Shown here: positions 1-8,934 of the stretch, piece after piece
Layout of the letters: each line of letters begins with the position of its first letter
Position numbering within the stretch: the stretch's first letter is position 1
NCBI RefSeq assembly: GCF_014201735.1
Contig: NZ_JACHFE010000006.1
Coordinates: 1 to 64,000, forward strand
DNA from: Marinobacter oulmenensis
GTDB taxonomy: Bacteria > Pseudomonadota > Gammaproteobacteria > Pseudomonadales > Oleiphilaceae
Direction of reading: 5' to 3'
Length of the DNA: 64,000 nucleotides
The notes under the pieces: generated by a model
Database searches by the model: none
Told to the model about the DNA's origin: nothing
Seen by the model: the letters and a program-made list of their open reading frames with translations, nothing else
Made by a program: the position numbers and the translations under genes

Positions 1-876
1 GGCTTCCGGGGCACCGGCTTTGAACTGCGCACCGACGCCTACGGCGCCATCCGGGCCAACGAAGGCCTGTACCTGACCAGTTGGGGCCAGATCGGCGCCA
101 GCGGCGACCAACTTGATCTTACTCCAGCCCGACAGCAGATCCAGAGTGCCTGGCAACTGAGCGACAGCCTCAGCCAGAGTGCCGCTGACCACAACGCCGA
201 GGCCCTAAATGCCACCGCCTACCTCAAACAGGCCGGCGAAGACGCCGACGACACCTACGGCACCCGCGAACAGCTCACCGACAGTGACCAGAGCAGCGCC
301 GCCGGTGCCAGTGACAGCGGTGGCCGAGGCGAAGCCGCAAGGATGAAAGCGCCCTGGCTGCACCTGGCCTCACCGGCCGGCATCACAATGAGCACGCCCG
401 AATCCAGCCACCTGGCCCAGGGCAAATCCCTGAGCGTGGCCACGGGCGAAGACGTCAACATCGCCACCGGCAAAAGCCTGGTGGCCTCCATCTCCGAAGC
501 CCTGTCGCTGTTCGTGCAGAAGGCCGGGATCAAGCTGTTTGCCGCCCGGGGCAAGGTGCAGGTGCAGGCCCAGAGTGACGCCATGGAGCTGACGGCAGAG
601 AAAGACGTCAAGATCACCTCCACCGAAGGCCGCGTGGAAATCAACGCCGCCAACGGCATCCTGCTTGCCAGCGGCGGCGGTTACATCCGCATCGAAGGCG
701 GTGATGTCCAGGTCCACGGCCCGGGCACTATCGATGTAAAAGGCGCCCAGCACGCGTTTGGCGGGCCGGCGAGCATGGATGTGGCCATGCCGGAGCTGCC
801 GGAGGGGGAAAACGTACTCTGTCCAAGTCAGGGCCAATCGGCAGCCAGTGGCGGTGATGGGGTTGTGGAGAGCTGA
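1..876 (+). CDS. vgrG: VgrG spike protein of the type VI secretion system, C-terminal part (5' end outside window)
   Basis: The reading frame is open from base 1 to the TGA at 874-876, so only the last 291 residues are present. The visible part is the region that follows the gp27/gp5-like core in VgrG: a short gp5-like stretch, an Ala/Gln/Asp-rich helical linker (about residues 40-100), then a DUF2345-type beta-helical tail with repeating segments such as GKSLSVATGEDVNIATGKSL and KDVKITSTEGRVEINAANG. VgrG trimers form the tip of the secretion needle, and the C-terminal tail commonly carries adaptor or effector. The adaptor and effector genes that follow directly support this role. The Gly/Ser-rich tail lacks an obvious enzymatic domain, so this looks like a structural VgrG that delivers separate cargo. 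Family assignment is firm; gene number and full length cannot be judged. Confidence 0.88.
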   Translation, partial: GFRGTGFELRTDAYGAIRANEGLYLTSWGQIGASGDQLDLTPARQQIQSAWQLSDSLSQSAADHNAEALNATAYLKQAGEDADDTYGTREQLTDSDQSSAAGASDSGGRGEAARMKAPWLHLASPAGITMSTPESSHLAQGKSLSVATGEDVNIATGKSLVASISEALSLFVQKAGIKLFAARGKVQVQAQSDAMELTAEKDVKITSTEGRVEINAANGILLASGGGYIRIEGGDVQVHGPGTIDVKGAQHAFGGPASMDVAMPELPEGENVLCPSQGQSAASGGDGVVES

Positions 877-878
877 CT

Positions 879-1760
879 GTGAAGGCTATTGATGAGAATG
901 CGTTCATTCATGATGCTCCGGCGCTTGCAAAAGCTGGCCAGTTGTATCGTTTGATCGATCCATCAAACACTCCCGCACGGAGCCTGAGTGGTAAGGCACT
1001 GACAGGCGCGCAATTGGTGAAGAACCCATTTTTCGCACAAACGCCATCTCAAAAACTCTATCTACAGAGTGTTGACAGTGAAGCCGCTAAGGATATGGAA
1101 GGTGAGCTTTTGCGGGAAAGGAATGCGCGATCATCGAACCTGCTGGAGCCCGTCCCTTTTTGTGGCTGGCTCGTATCGCGATATCCGTGCCGAACGCTAG
1201 CCACTTATCTCAGCAAACAGCTTTCCCAGCAAGACCGCAAAGGCAATCCCGCCCTGTTACGATTCTACGACCCAAGAGTACTTCAACAATTGCCGCGGAT
1301 TCTGGACCCCTGGCAGTTGTCTGCCTTGCTGGGCCCGGTTGACCGTTGGGTTTATCTGGATAAGGAAAATGGGGTTCGGGAAATTGCCCCTCACCGTGGT
1401 CAGCGTCATTTGGGGCGCCTTCACTTAACCACCAAACAGTGGCAGGCCATTCACCGCATTGGCCAGATCAATCGGTGCCTTGAGCGCTATTGGGCGCTAC
1501 CGGAAGAAGATCAACAGGCATCTGTCACAGATGGCTTGGTCGACAATCTGCTCGTGGCTGCCTATGCAAACGGGCTGACCGAACGCGCGGATATGACCGC
1601 TTTCGTGCTTCATGGACTGGTGAGTCACGTCGACTTTTATCGCCACCCCCTTATGCAGAATCTGCTGCGACAAGTGGGGGGCTCCAGTTATATCGGATTG
1701 ACCAATCGCCTTACCGACACGGAATGGGAAGCGATTTCAACAGTTGAGGAGAGTGCTTAG
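879..1760 (+). CDS. DUF4123 domain T6SS effector adaptor/chaperone
   Basis: A 293-residue protein starting at GTG 879, two bases after the vgrG stop, with a purine-rich GGAGAG ahead of it. The central region has the DUF4123 pattern, including FCGWLVSRYPCRTLATYLSK and GNPALLRFYDPRVL, followed by a helical C-terminal domain. DUF4123 proteins (Tap/TEC family) bind an effector and load it on a cognate VgrG without being secreted themselves. The order vgrG, DUF4123, large effector is the classic layout, so this protein probably escorts the VasX-like toxin encoded next. It ends two bases before the ATG preferred for the toxin, indicating translational coupling. Function is inferred from family and neighbours. 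Confidence 0.88.
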   Translation: MKAIDENAFIHDAPALAKAGQLYRLIDPSNTPARSLSGKALTGAQLVKNPFFAQTPSQKLYLQSVDSEAAKDMEGELLRERNARSSNLLEPVPFCGWLVSRYPCRTLATYLSKQLSQQDRKGNPALLRFYDPRVLQQLPRILDPWQLSALLGPVDRWVYLDKENGVREIAPHRGQRHLGRLHLTTKQWQAIHRIGQINRCLERYWALPEEDQQASVTDGLVDNLLVAAYANGLTERADMTAFVLHGLVSHVDFYRHPLMQNLLRQVGGSSYIGLTNRLTDTEWEAISTVEESA

Positions 1761-1761
1761 C

Positions 1762-4700
1762 ATGGCAACAGCATCAAGGATGAATGCTCATGCCGCTGCG
1801 GGAGAGACAGCTGGTGCATCGAGCGAACGTTGCAAATTCTGTGAGCGCAAGGGCCTGCCCATATTGCCGGTGCGTTATGCCGTGTGTCAGCGCAATGAAA
1901 GCAACAGTGGTATCCCGGAGCTTGATGAAGCCCGTGTTCGGGAGTTCACCGATATCATGCTCGACCAGTCTATTGATGAAAACGGCAATCGCGTGGCTCG
2001 TGAAGTACCTGCGGATATCAGGAATGAGATTACAGAAAGCACCGGCAGTCAGGTTAATAAGTACATACTGCGCCAACTTCGTGAGGGATACCTTTATTTC
2101 TACGATCAGGACAACCCTCATAGCATGTACTGGTACGCATACGCGATTACCAGTGACGGCAAGTTTTACAGGTTTGAGGTTGCGCATCCCGTCACTCTGG
2201 ATGACATCAGTTTCCCTGAAGCCTGCAATAACAAGGCAAACGACACGTTGCACGCCTCTTTGGTGACCCTGCCGGATCCGGACAACTCGGGTACGCTTTA
2301 CTATGCGTATTCTGAACATGCCTGGTCCATCGAGCATATTCATAAGATCGGCAGCGATCCTGAGTGGCGCGACGCCCACATGCAGAAAGTCGATATCCAG
2401 GGCTGGGTGAATGGCCAGAGCCAACCGTTTGCCTATGGTACGGACGAACTCGACAAAGTGGCGGAATACAGCGATGGCGCAGACGATCTGAGCTCGCAGT
2501 TCTGGCCCAGCGGCCAGATGCGCGACCTGTATAGCCGAGAGGATCTGAAGGAGGCTATGGACCTTCGGCTGGACCATGCAGCCAGTCGCTATCAGGGGAA
2601 AGGGTTAATTCTCGCAGTCAAGGACGAAGCCGCCATTATTGATGAGCTTAACGCTTATCGTCATCAGGCACTTGCCGAGGTCGAGGATTTCGTCTGCGAA
2701 AGCGACGACAATCGTCGCAAGCTGCTATGCAAGCAGGCGATCGACGCGTTCAAGGAGAACTTCGCAGAGAATTACACGGCGAGTCAGAAGAAATCGCTGG
2801 ATGAAGCTGTCGATAAAGCTCGGGCCGAGCGGGATGAGTTTCAAGAGAAAAGTCATTCCGACGAGGATGTCTCCCGGAGAGAGCGCGCGCAGGCTCAGCG
2901 TACTCGAAATCAGTTGAATCAGGCGGTCAGAGAGGCCGAGGCTGAGCGAGAAGAGTTCTTGCTCGAACAACAACGCGGGGCCGAAGAGCGAGCACTACAG
3001 AAGCGACAGCTTCAAACCGAAATCGAAGAGCTGAAACGTAAAAAAGCCGAGCAAGACGCGAGGCGTGCCCGCCGAGCAGCCAGTAGTGACGAAACGGATG
3101 AGCGCGGGAACGAAGTGGTGCCACACTTCCCCTTATATGACAACGATATCCAACGTAAGCAGATTCTGCTCAACAGCATCAAATCTGAGGCTGAGCGCAT
3201 GGCCGAGAAGCATGCCGCCCAACTTGATGAGCTATATGACACCCAAGCTCTGAAAGATTTCACCGAGCGTCACGAAAAGCGAACCCGCGTTTGCGAGGCG
3301 CGGTTAGCTCTGCACGATAGCGATTATGCGCTATGGGTGAAGCACCATCTGGCCGACCTGATAGGCCGCTACAGTAAGACCGACTACTGGATGGGGCTCG
3401 GGCTGAGTGGCATGCTCGCCAATACGCTAAGGGGCGGTATTCTGTCCCCGGCCAGCGGTAGTCTCTGGCAATCGATTGCCGAGACTATGATGGCTGAAGG
3501 CTCGGTCATTCTGGCCGCCCTGTTTTCCAACAACGCAGAACTGATAAGCCAGGCGCGAGAAACGATGTCATTGGTGCCCGCCGGTAGCCAACTATCGACG
3601 GATACGCTGGCTGCTTGGGGGGATCGCTTCGGAACTCTCCAGGCCTCAACGCTCAAACTGGATTATCGACAGCCTTCCTCCGATGATCTTATCAACCGGC
3701 TGCGCCCCATCCAGGGTCAACTCGCCAGCACGATCGGTAACGCCATTGCGACACTCGTGACCCAAGACCTTATTAGCGGTTCCGACAACGATACCAAGCC
3801 TACCTTGCGTCGCTTCATGCACCTGGAACAACTGGTCTTCATGAGTGATCCCGATGTGCAGAAAGGTGAGGCGCCACGGGCGACACTGATCGAGGTTACG
3901 TTGACGATGGCACAATATGCCCATTGGCAGCGCCAGATCGTCCAGCATTATCAGAACAGTACGAACAGCAAAGGGGCTGATACCGACCGCGCCATGCCCT
4001 CGTTTGGAAGTAGCGGCGGCAATTTTTCTGCCCCCATGGGGGGCAATGGGGTTGTTGTAACCGTTACGATTCCCTGTTTTGGGCTTGATCAGGAGACGAT
4101 TCAGCGCCTGGTCGCGAACAGTGCGCCGGGTGACAGTTATGATGCCGAACAAGCCCAGCAGCAATGGGCGGATCTCGCCAAGAGTGCCCGTGATATTGCC
4201 GGAACCATTGTTGGCACTGGCAGCTACGGCAAGTTGCTGGCGTTCGGATTGACCGCCTGGAATGTGTTACTGGCGGTTGACCAGGAGTTGCTGGCCGACG
4301 AGAACCACGGAGCGGACTGGACCCGACTGCTGGGTTCGGGGATCAGCCTGCTCAGTGCCGGTATGGGAGCAGCCGAGGGGTACCACAAGATTCGTGTCGC
4401 CAGCCTGGGCCAGAGTACTGAAGGGGCGGTCGGAAAACTGGTCAATGCCCGCGGCTGGAAACTGGGCGGGGGACTGCTCGGTGTGGCGAGTGGAACACTC
4501 TCAATCTGGGACGGAATGCGTAAATTGACCGAGTCATCACGTGCCAGACGGGTGGGCCAGAGCCTGACCGCCGATAACCAGAGGATCATGGGTGGTTTCG
4601 GGGTGGTCAGTGGTATCAGCACGCTTCTGGTGATTGGCGCAGGCGTAGTCGTCGGACTCGCTGTGGGACTCTTCTTCGGTATCCTGGCCCTCTTGTTGGG

Positions 4701-5346
4701 TGCCTGGCTGGTCACCCTGGTTGCGCCATCCGTCCAGATGTGGATCGACCGCAGTCTGGTCGGCCACCACGCCAGCCAGGTACAGCCGTTCGAGGACCTG
4801 GCCTCGGAACAAAGCTCGCTGGAGATGGTGTTTCAGGGGTTGGTGGTGGAACTGTCGTGGGAACCGGTTGCGCCTGATGCGACGAAATATTTTGATAGCA
4901 CCTCAATTGGCGGTGGGATGCTGGGGTTCAGTCTCGATTCAGAGGCCCGCAGAGAAGAGGAGGAGCGTGTCGCAGATTTGGTCAGAATCAACCTGAAGGT
5001 TCGGGTGCCGAAGTTGGATGTCATGGAACTGATGCTTCAGCTCTCGCCGCAAAATAAGCCAGAAATAATATTTGACTGGAAATATAATAAAGAAAGAAAC
5101 GATGAAAGACTGCTTGTTGAATTAGACCGCTATTCCCTCCCCGAAGAAGAAGGGAGTCGGCCAGAGTTCACGTTGAAGGATGATGTCTACGAGACAAATT
5201 GGTCACAAATATACGAAAAGAACGCTTTGGGCCCATTGGTGGACCTAAATATCGACTTCAGGTCTCATGAAACACATTCTCTAAAAGGTGATAGTTTGAC
5301 TATAAAAATCGAAGATCGAGAAAAAGAAGGGGAATCGGTCGAATGA
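1762..5346 (+). CDS. VasX-like pore-forming T6SS effector, full length
   Basis: I choose ATG 1762, which has GAGGAGA nine bases upstream; TTG 1744 in the same frame is a weaker start. The 1194-residue product opens with a Cys-pair motif (C24, C27: RCKFCERKGLPILPVRYAVC) and the sequence LREGYLYFYDQDNPHSMYWY, as in the VasX N-terminal region that docks on VgrG cargo systems. Residues about 340-510 are highly charged and probably coiled coil. Hydrophobic segments follow near 545-590, 810-840 and most clearly 945-990, then a soluble C-terminal tail. VasX-type effectors insert in target inner membranes and dissipate membrane potential. The last 150 residues change to AT-rich codon use, the usual sign of an exchangeable toxin tip. 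The gene overlaps its putative immunity gene by four bases (ATGA). Target and activity are inferred. Confidence 0.85.
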   Translation: MATASRMNAHAAAGETAGASSERCKFCERKGLPILPVRYAVCQRNESNSGIPELDEARVREFTDIMLDQSIDENGNRVAREVPADIRNEITESTGSQVNKYILRQLREGYLYFYDQDNPHSMYWYAYAITSDGKFYRFEVAHPVTLDDISFPEACNNKANDTLHASLVTLPDPDNSGTLYYAYSEHAWSIEHIHKIGSDPEWRDAHMQKVDIQGWVNGQSQPFAYGTDELDKVAEYSDGADDLSSQFWPSGQMRDLYSREDLKEAMDLRLDHAASRYQGKGLILAVKDEAAIIDELNAYRHQALAEVEDFVCESDDNRRKLLCKQAIDAFKENFAENYTASQKKSLDEAVDKARAERDEFQEKSHSDEDVSRRERAQAQRTRNQLNQAVREAEAEREEFLLEQQRGAEERALQKRQLQTEIEELKRKKAEQDARRARRAASSDETDERGNEVVPHFPLYDNDIQRKQILLNSIKSEAERMAEKHAAQLDELYDTQALKDFTERHEKRTRVCEARLALHDSDYALWVKHHLADLIGRYSKTDYWMGLGLSGMLANTLRGGILSPASGSLWQSIAETMMAEGSVILAALFSNNAELISQARETMSLVPAGSQLSTDTLAAWGDRFGTLQASTLKLDYRQPSSDDLINRLRPIQGQLASTIGNAIATLVTQDLISGSDNDTKPTLRRFMHLEQLVFMSDPDVQKGEAPRATLIEVTLTMAQYAHWQRQIVQHYQNSTNSKGADTDRAMPSFGSSGGNFSAPMGGNGVVVTVTIPCFGLDQETIQRLVANSAPGDSYDAEQAQQQWADLAKSARDIAGTIVGTGSYGKLLAFGLTAWNVLLAVDQELLADENHGADWTRLLGSGISLLSAGMGAAEGYHKIRVASLGQSTEGAVGKLVNARGWKLGGGLLGVASGTLSIWDGMRKLTESSRARRVGQSLTADNQRIMGGFGVVSGISTLLVIGAGVVVGLAVGLFFGILALLLGAWLVTLVAPSVQMWIDRSLVGHHASQVQPFEDLASEQSSLEMVFQGLVVELSWEPVAPDATKYFDSTSIGGGMLGFSLDSEARREEEERVADLVRINLKVRVPKLDVMELMLQLSPQNKPEIIFDWKYNKERNDERLLVELDRYSLPEEEGSRPEFTLKDDVYETNWSQIYEKNALGPLVDLNIDFRSHETHSLKGDSLTIKIEDREKEGESVE

Positions 5347-6194
5347 AATATCTAGTCTTTATGATTTTGATTTTTCTGTCTGGTAGTTTTGTGCAGGCGG
5401 AAATTCTATTCCAAGATCCAACCGGGGAAGCAATTAATGCAGCATTTGAAAGTCTTTCTGAGGAAGAGGTTAAAGATTTATCTCCACCGAACGTCTATGA
5501 AAAAAAATATTTATTAGGTCTGCTTTATCTTAATGGAGATGAGGCGTTTCGTGTAGACCAAAACTGCGAAAAATCCTTTTCATTATTAACAGATGCTTGG
5601 GGAGCAGATATTGCCGATGCTGGCCATGCTTTGGCGACCATGTATTATCACGGAGTCTGTACGGACAAGGATATTGACAAGGCAAGAGAATTGGCAACCC
5701 GAACGGCGCACAGTGGTTATATTCTCTCACAGCGCATGCTGGGCATGGCCTATTTGGGCGAGAAATGGGAAAAGCTATATAATTACGATGTTGATGAAGG
5801 TGTGTATTGGCTAAGCATGGCCGGAAATGCTGGAGATAGAAGGTCGGCAGCTCATCTCGCCGGCATCTATTATGATGGCGATATCGTTAAAAAAAGCAAT
5901 AAGAAATATTTTGAGTGGTTAAAAAAAGCTATCTCGTCTAAGTATGAAAAAAGGAATAGAGCAGGTTTTATGGCCTTTGCAAAATGCTATGAGAGGGGTA
6001 AGGGCACAGAGGTTGATCTTGTCAAAGCCTACAAATATTACGACTTAAGTGGCACTGCTGGCATCGAAAGCAAACAGCGTATTTCCAAAAAAATGACTCA
6101 GGAACAAATCGACGAAGCCCTTCGACAGTCCCAAGCCTGGCAGGAAGAACATAATATTGAGATAGGGGGCGGATTCATTCGCCGCGTTGATTGA
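5343..6194 (+). CDS. Exported Sel1-repeat protein A, putative immunity protein of the VasX-like toxin
   Basis: A 283-residue protein whose ATG overlaps the toxin stop (ATGA). It has a clean signal peptide (charged MK, hydrophobic core, cleavage after VQA) and then tandem Sel1/TPR-like helical repeats, for example DAGHALATMYYHGVC, SQRMLGMAYLGE and SAAHLAGIYYDG. A periplasmic location fits protection from an incoming pore-forming effector. It is the first of three equal-length paralogues in the array; it shares the C-terminal pattern LVKAYKYYDLS and the KKMTQEQIDEAL ending with the others but differs widely elsewhere, as expected when each immunity protein matches its own toxin tip. Immunity function is inferred from position, export and pairing; Sel1 proteins also serve as general scaffolds. 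Confidence 0.75.
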   Translation: MKYLVFMILIFLSGSFVQAEILFQDPTGEAINAAFESLSEEEVKDLSPPNVYEKKYLLGLLYLNGDEAFRVDQNCEKSFSLLTDAWGADIADAGHALATMYYHGVCTDKDIDKARELATRTAHSGYILSQRMLGMAYLGEKWEKLYNYDVDEGVYWLSMAGNAGDRRSAAHLAGIYYDGDIVKKSNKKYFEWLKKAISSKYEKRNRAGFMAFAKCYERGKGTEVDLVKAYKYYDLSGTAGIESKQRISKKMTQEQIDEALRQSQAWQEEHNIEIGGGFIRRVD

Positions 6195-6205
6195 TACTTG
6201 CGATT

Positions 6206-6305
6206 TAGTTGTCCGTCTGTCATGGCCTAAACCAATTAACGAAGTCTGTGGAAGCAGCCGCTCAGGAGCAAGCCAGTAGCACGGAGAATGCTCTGCAAAG
6301 GTTCT
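6206..6305 (+). pseudogene. 5' remnant of toxin 2 reading frame
   Basis: Ahead of the second toxin ORF another frame reads as amphipathic protein (SVEAAAQEQASSTENALQRF) and stops at a TAG near 6306. Dropping the single T before AGCGACTTC at about 6305 would join it smoothly to the sequence SDFNAMRNSLSHL of the downstream ORF. No start codon or ribosome site precedes it, and the frame is closed by a TAG just upstream of about 6206. It looks like the torn 5' edge of a once longer toxin gene with a one-base insertion. Moderate confidence, based on reading-frame quality alone. Confidence 0.45.
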
Positions 6306-7925
6306 AGCGACTTCAACGCGATGCGCAATTCCCTTTCCCACCTTGGAGCCACGGTCGTGGGAGCCTGCGGGGCTCTGATCGGCCAATCCTCAGCCGACCA
6401 GGCTTCGAGAGGGGAATCAATTTCTCCTGACACCCGCCCGATGGTGCGTTACGCCCGGCTTCTGCAAATTGATAATCTGGTAACGGCGCCTGATGAGGGA
6501 GACAGTTCCGGGGCTCGGTACGTCGTCGAGATGGAAATGACCATGGGGGGCTATCAAAGGTCTGTCAGTTATCAGGCGAACCGGGCGGGCAAACCCCTTC
6601 AGAATAACCAGGGGGAGTATCAGTACCTGGAAACACGTGAGGATGGAGCCCGCGTTGGCGGCAACCTTCCCGATGTTGAAGTGAGTGATGAAACCCGTGT
6701 TCGGGTACTTTGGCAGGTGACTGAGACCGACCTCGAACGGTTTGCCGGGTATGTAGACGGTGTCGATCGCGACGCTATCGCCGCGGGTGGAAAGCCTGTG
6801 ACCATTCCCCTGCTGGACCAGCAGATCATGATGTTCGAGCTGGAAAAACAGAAAAGCCGCCTGGAAGGAGCCGATGGGAGCACCAAATTCATTGAAGCCC
6901 TCTGTGTTCTCGTCAGTTTCTTTGAGGCCGGCAGTGCCCTGAAGGACAAGCCCGAGAGTCTGGAGAACTGGTGGAAAATGCTGGGTCCGACCTTGGGGGT
7001 GTTGCAGGTGACGTTTGAAGTCGCCGGTGACCACAGTATGCGCCGGGGTCTGGCAGCCGGTGGCCAGATGGCGTACACCCAGGCAGCGCGGGGAACACAA
7101 TACCTCAGAATTGGCAATGGCTTGAGAGTGGCCGGGGCCGTGATTGGCATTATCGATGGTTTCATGGCCCTGGCCGAAGCGGAGTCGATGGCACGCAGAG
7201 GCGAGTTGCGGTCCCGGGTCCGAACTCAAGCCTTTATGGGCGGGCTTGCTATTGGCGGTGGAGTGCTTGCCCTGGCGGCCTCCTCCCTCGTTCTCATCCC
7301 CTTTATCATCGGTGTCGTGATGCTGATTGGCGCCTACCTGCTGGTCAAACTGGTGCCGAATAACATCGCGACCTGGCTGAGGCGTAGCCTCTACGGAAAA
7401 GAGCAGGAAACCTTCCGTTTCCAACCATTCCAGTCCATGCAGGAGGAACAGGAATCCCTGAAGATGGTGTTCAGTGGGATTGAGTTTGATATGGATGTGG
7501 TTAGAAATGTTGACTCCTGGGGTGGGACCTTAATGCCGCCAAACTGGAAGACTGGAATTAGGAATGGTGGGCGGAATGCCCTATGTCTGACAGTAACTCT
7601 AGCGTTTCCTAAAAAAATGTCTGGGGATCTGTCGATTAATCTTAGCTATCAGGATTCGGCGGGAGAAGAACAGCATTTAACTGCATCGAAGTATTCTGAA
7701 GGTGATTTGTTAAAGATGGATAGGCATGGTAATTCTATACGTGGAGATGATCCCTTTGTTTCTAATGAGCCAAGCTTTCGGTTGGAGGAGCGTGATGATC
7801 GAAGTTTTCTTATTTATGAATCCAGTATAGTCGATGATGGAACTGGAGTGTTGGCTAGTGTTGGATATCGGTCTGAGGTTGGTGCGGTTATAAAAGATTA
7901 TTATGTTTTGGAGTTTGTTGAGTGA
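6288..7925 (+). CDS. Orphan C-terminal VasX-like toxin module (toxin 2)
   Basis: A 545-residue ORF with no VasX N-terminal docking domain. Its C-terminal half aligns by eye with the full toxin: TWLRRSLYGKEQETFRFQPF and EEQESLKMVFSGIEFDMDV match WIDRSLVGHHASQVQPF and EQSSLEMVFQGLVVELSWE. A long hydrophobic stretch lies at about residues 318-356 (ALAASSLVLIPFIIGVVMLI), then a soluble AT-rich tip (about 380-545). The ATG at 6288 has no clear ribosome site and probably is not an authentic start; a frameshift near 6305 separates it from older coding sequence. It overlaps the next Sel1 gene by four bases (GTGA). I read it as the displaced C-terminus of an earlier toxin kept next to its immunity gene. 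Whether it is translated is unknown. Confidence 0.7.
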   Translation: MLCKGSSDFNAMRNSLSHLGATVVGACGALIGQSSADQASRGESISPDTRPMVRYARLLQIDNLVTAPDEGDSSGARYVVEMEMTMGGYQRSVSYQANRAGKPLQNNQGEYQYLETREDGARVGGNLPDVEVSDETRVRVLWQVTETDLERFAGYVDGVDRDAIAAGGKPVTIPLLDQQIMMFELEKQKSRLEGADGSTKFIEALCVLVSFFEAGSALKDKPESLENWWKMLGPTLGVLQVTFEVAGDHSMRRGLAAGGQMAYTQAARGTQYLRIGNGLRVAGAVIGIIDGFMALAEAESMARRGELRSRVRTQAFMGGLAIGGGVLALAASSLVLIPFIIGVVMLIGAYLLVKLVPNNIATWLRRSLYGKEQETFRFQPFQSMQEEQESLKMVFSGIEFDMDVVRNVDSWGGTLMPPNWKTGIRNGGRNALCLTVTLAFPKKMSGDLSINLSYQDSAGEEQHLTASKYSEGDLLKMDRHGNSIRGDDPFVSNEPSFRLEERDDRSFLIYESSIVDDGTGVLASVGYRSEVGAVIKDYYVLEFVE

Positions 7926-8773
7926 TTAAAATATTTTTAATTGCACTGGTTTTGCTTTTTTCAGTTCCATCTCACTCGGAGATATTGTTTCCAAATGATG
8001 ATATTTGGGTGAAGGTGGCTAATCAGGATTTTAGTAAAAATCTACTTAGAGCTGAAAATGGAGATCCTAGAGCCCAATATTTAATCGCTAGGGTTTTTTT
8101 GTTTGGAAATAATGAGATTGGCGTAGATGAGGATCAGGATAAGGGTGTTTATTGGATGAGGAAATCTGCTGATCAAGGTGCAGCAGAAGCTCAATACGCG
8201 ATGGCTATGCTCTATCGTAATGGTGTCGGTTTGGAAAAAGATGCGAAGAAGTGGGAGAAGTATATGACACTGGCGGGGGAGCAAAATTTTTCTAGAGCGA
8301 TGATTGAACTTTCAGATGCTTACCGAGATGGAGCGGCAGAAATTGGCGTCGAACCAAATGAAAAGAAGTACGTATATTGGTTAAGAAAAGAGGCGGAAGC
8401 AGGGGTGCCTATCTCCATCAGGAATTTGGCATGGAGGTATAGGGAAGGTCTGGAAGTTGAGAAGGATATAGATAAGGCATTCGAATGGATCATGAAAGGG
8501 GTTCAAGCAGACGATGGGGCTGCTCAAGCATATGCCGCAGAGTTTTTCGAGAATGGGCTAGGTACTGAAAAAGACTTGGTCAAAGCCTACATGCTATATG
8601 ATCTGAGCACTGGCATAGGACGAGAAGCGAAACAGAAACTGGCAAAAAAAATGACAGATGACCAGATCAGAGAAGCGATTGCGCGCTCCTGGCAGTGGCA
8701 GTTGGAGCACGGTGTCGTTCGTCCATCCTCCGATGGCTACCAGTACCGTTACCCGCTTGAGGAATCTGATTGA
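7922..8773 (+). CDS. Exported Sel1-repeat protein B, putative orphan immunity protein
   Basis: A 283-residue protein starting at GTG 7922, overlapping the toxin 2 stop by four bases. It has a signal peptide (about 20 residues, cleaved near SHSE) followed by Sel1 repeats such as AEAQYAMAMLYRNGVGLEKD, ISIRNLAWRYREGLEVEKD and AQAYAAEFFENGLGTEKD. Roughly its last 100 codons are almost identical at DNA level to those of protein C (10181-10487), while the N-terminal two thirds differ more, so variation is concentrated where the paired toxin would be recognised. It may protect the cell against neighbours still carrying toxin 2. Function is inferred from the pairing. Confidence 0.73.
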   Translation: MIKIFLIALVLLFSVPSHSEILFPNDDIWVKVANQDFSKNLLRAENGDPRAQYLIARVFLFGNNEIGVDEDQDKGVYWMRKSADQGAAEAQYAMAMLYRNGVGLEKDAKKWEKYMTLAGEQNFSRAMIELSDAYRDGAAEIGVEPNEKKYVYWLRKEAEAGVPISIRNLAWRYREGLEVEKDIDKAFEWIMKGVQADDGAAQAYAAEFFENGLGTEKDLVKAYMLYDLSTGIGREAKQKLAKKMTDDQIREAIARSWQWQLEHGVVRPSSDGYQYRYPLEESD

Positions 8774-8880
8774 TCCCGCGGATTGTTTAGGACAGTTTCA
8801 GAAATGACCAAAAAACCGGACGGCATTGCTGACTGGTTTTTATTTAACGGTGGTTCGTTCAGTTTTCTTTTCCAGTTTTG
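8774..8880 (+). repeat. Decayed copy of the array's right edge (terminator and comEA 3' tip)
   Basis: The sequence after the Sel1 B stop matches that after the Sel1 C stop (10488-10595): both begin TGATCCCGCGGATTG, then TTAGGACAGTTT, ACCAAAAAACCGG, and TTTATTTAACGGTG followed by CGTTC and TTCTTTTCCAGT. In the right-hand copy these bases are the intact terminator and the last codons of comEA. Here the terminator stem is eroded (CGGACGGCATTGCTGACTGG) and the comEA piece runs into unrelated sequence. This places the Sel1 B unit once directly beside comEA, before a third toxin-immunity unit was added between them. Confidence 0.8.
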
Positions 8881-8934
8881 TTGACTTGACGGGGCGAATT
8901 GCGTTCCAAATTCCGTCCCAAGCATTTCTCGGTG

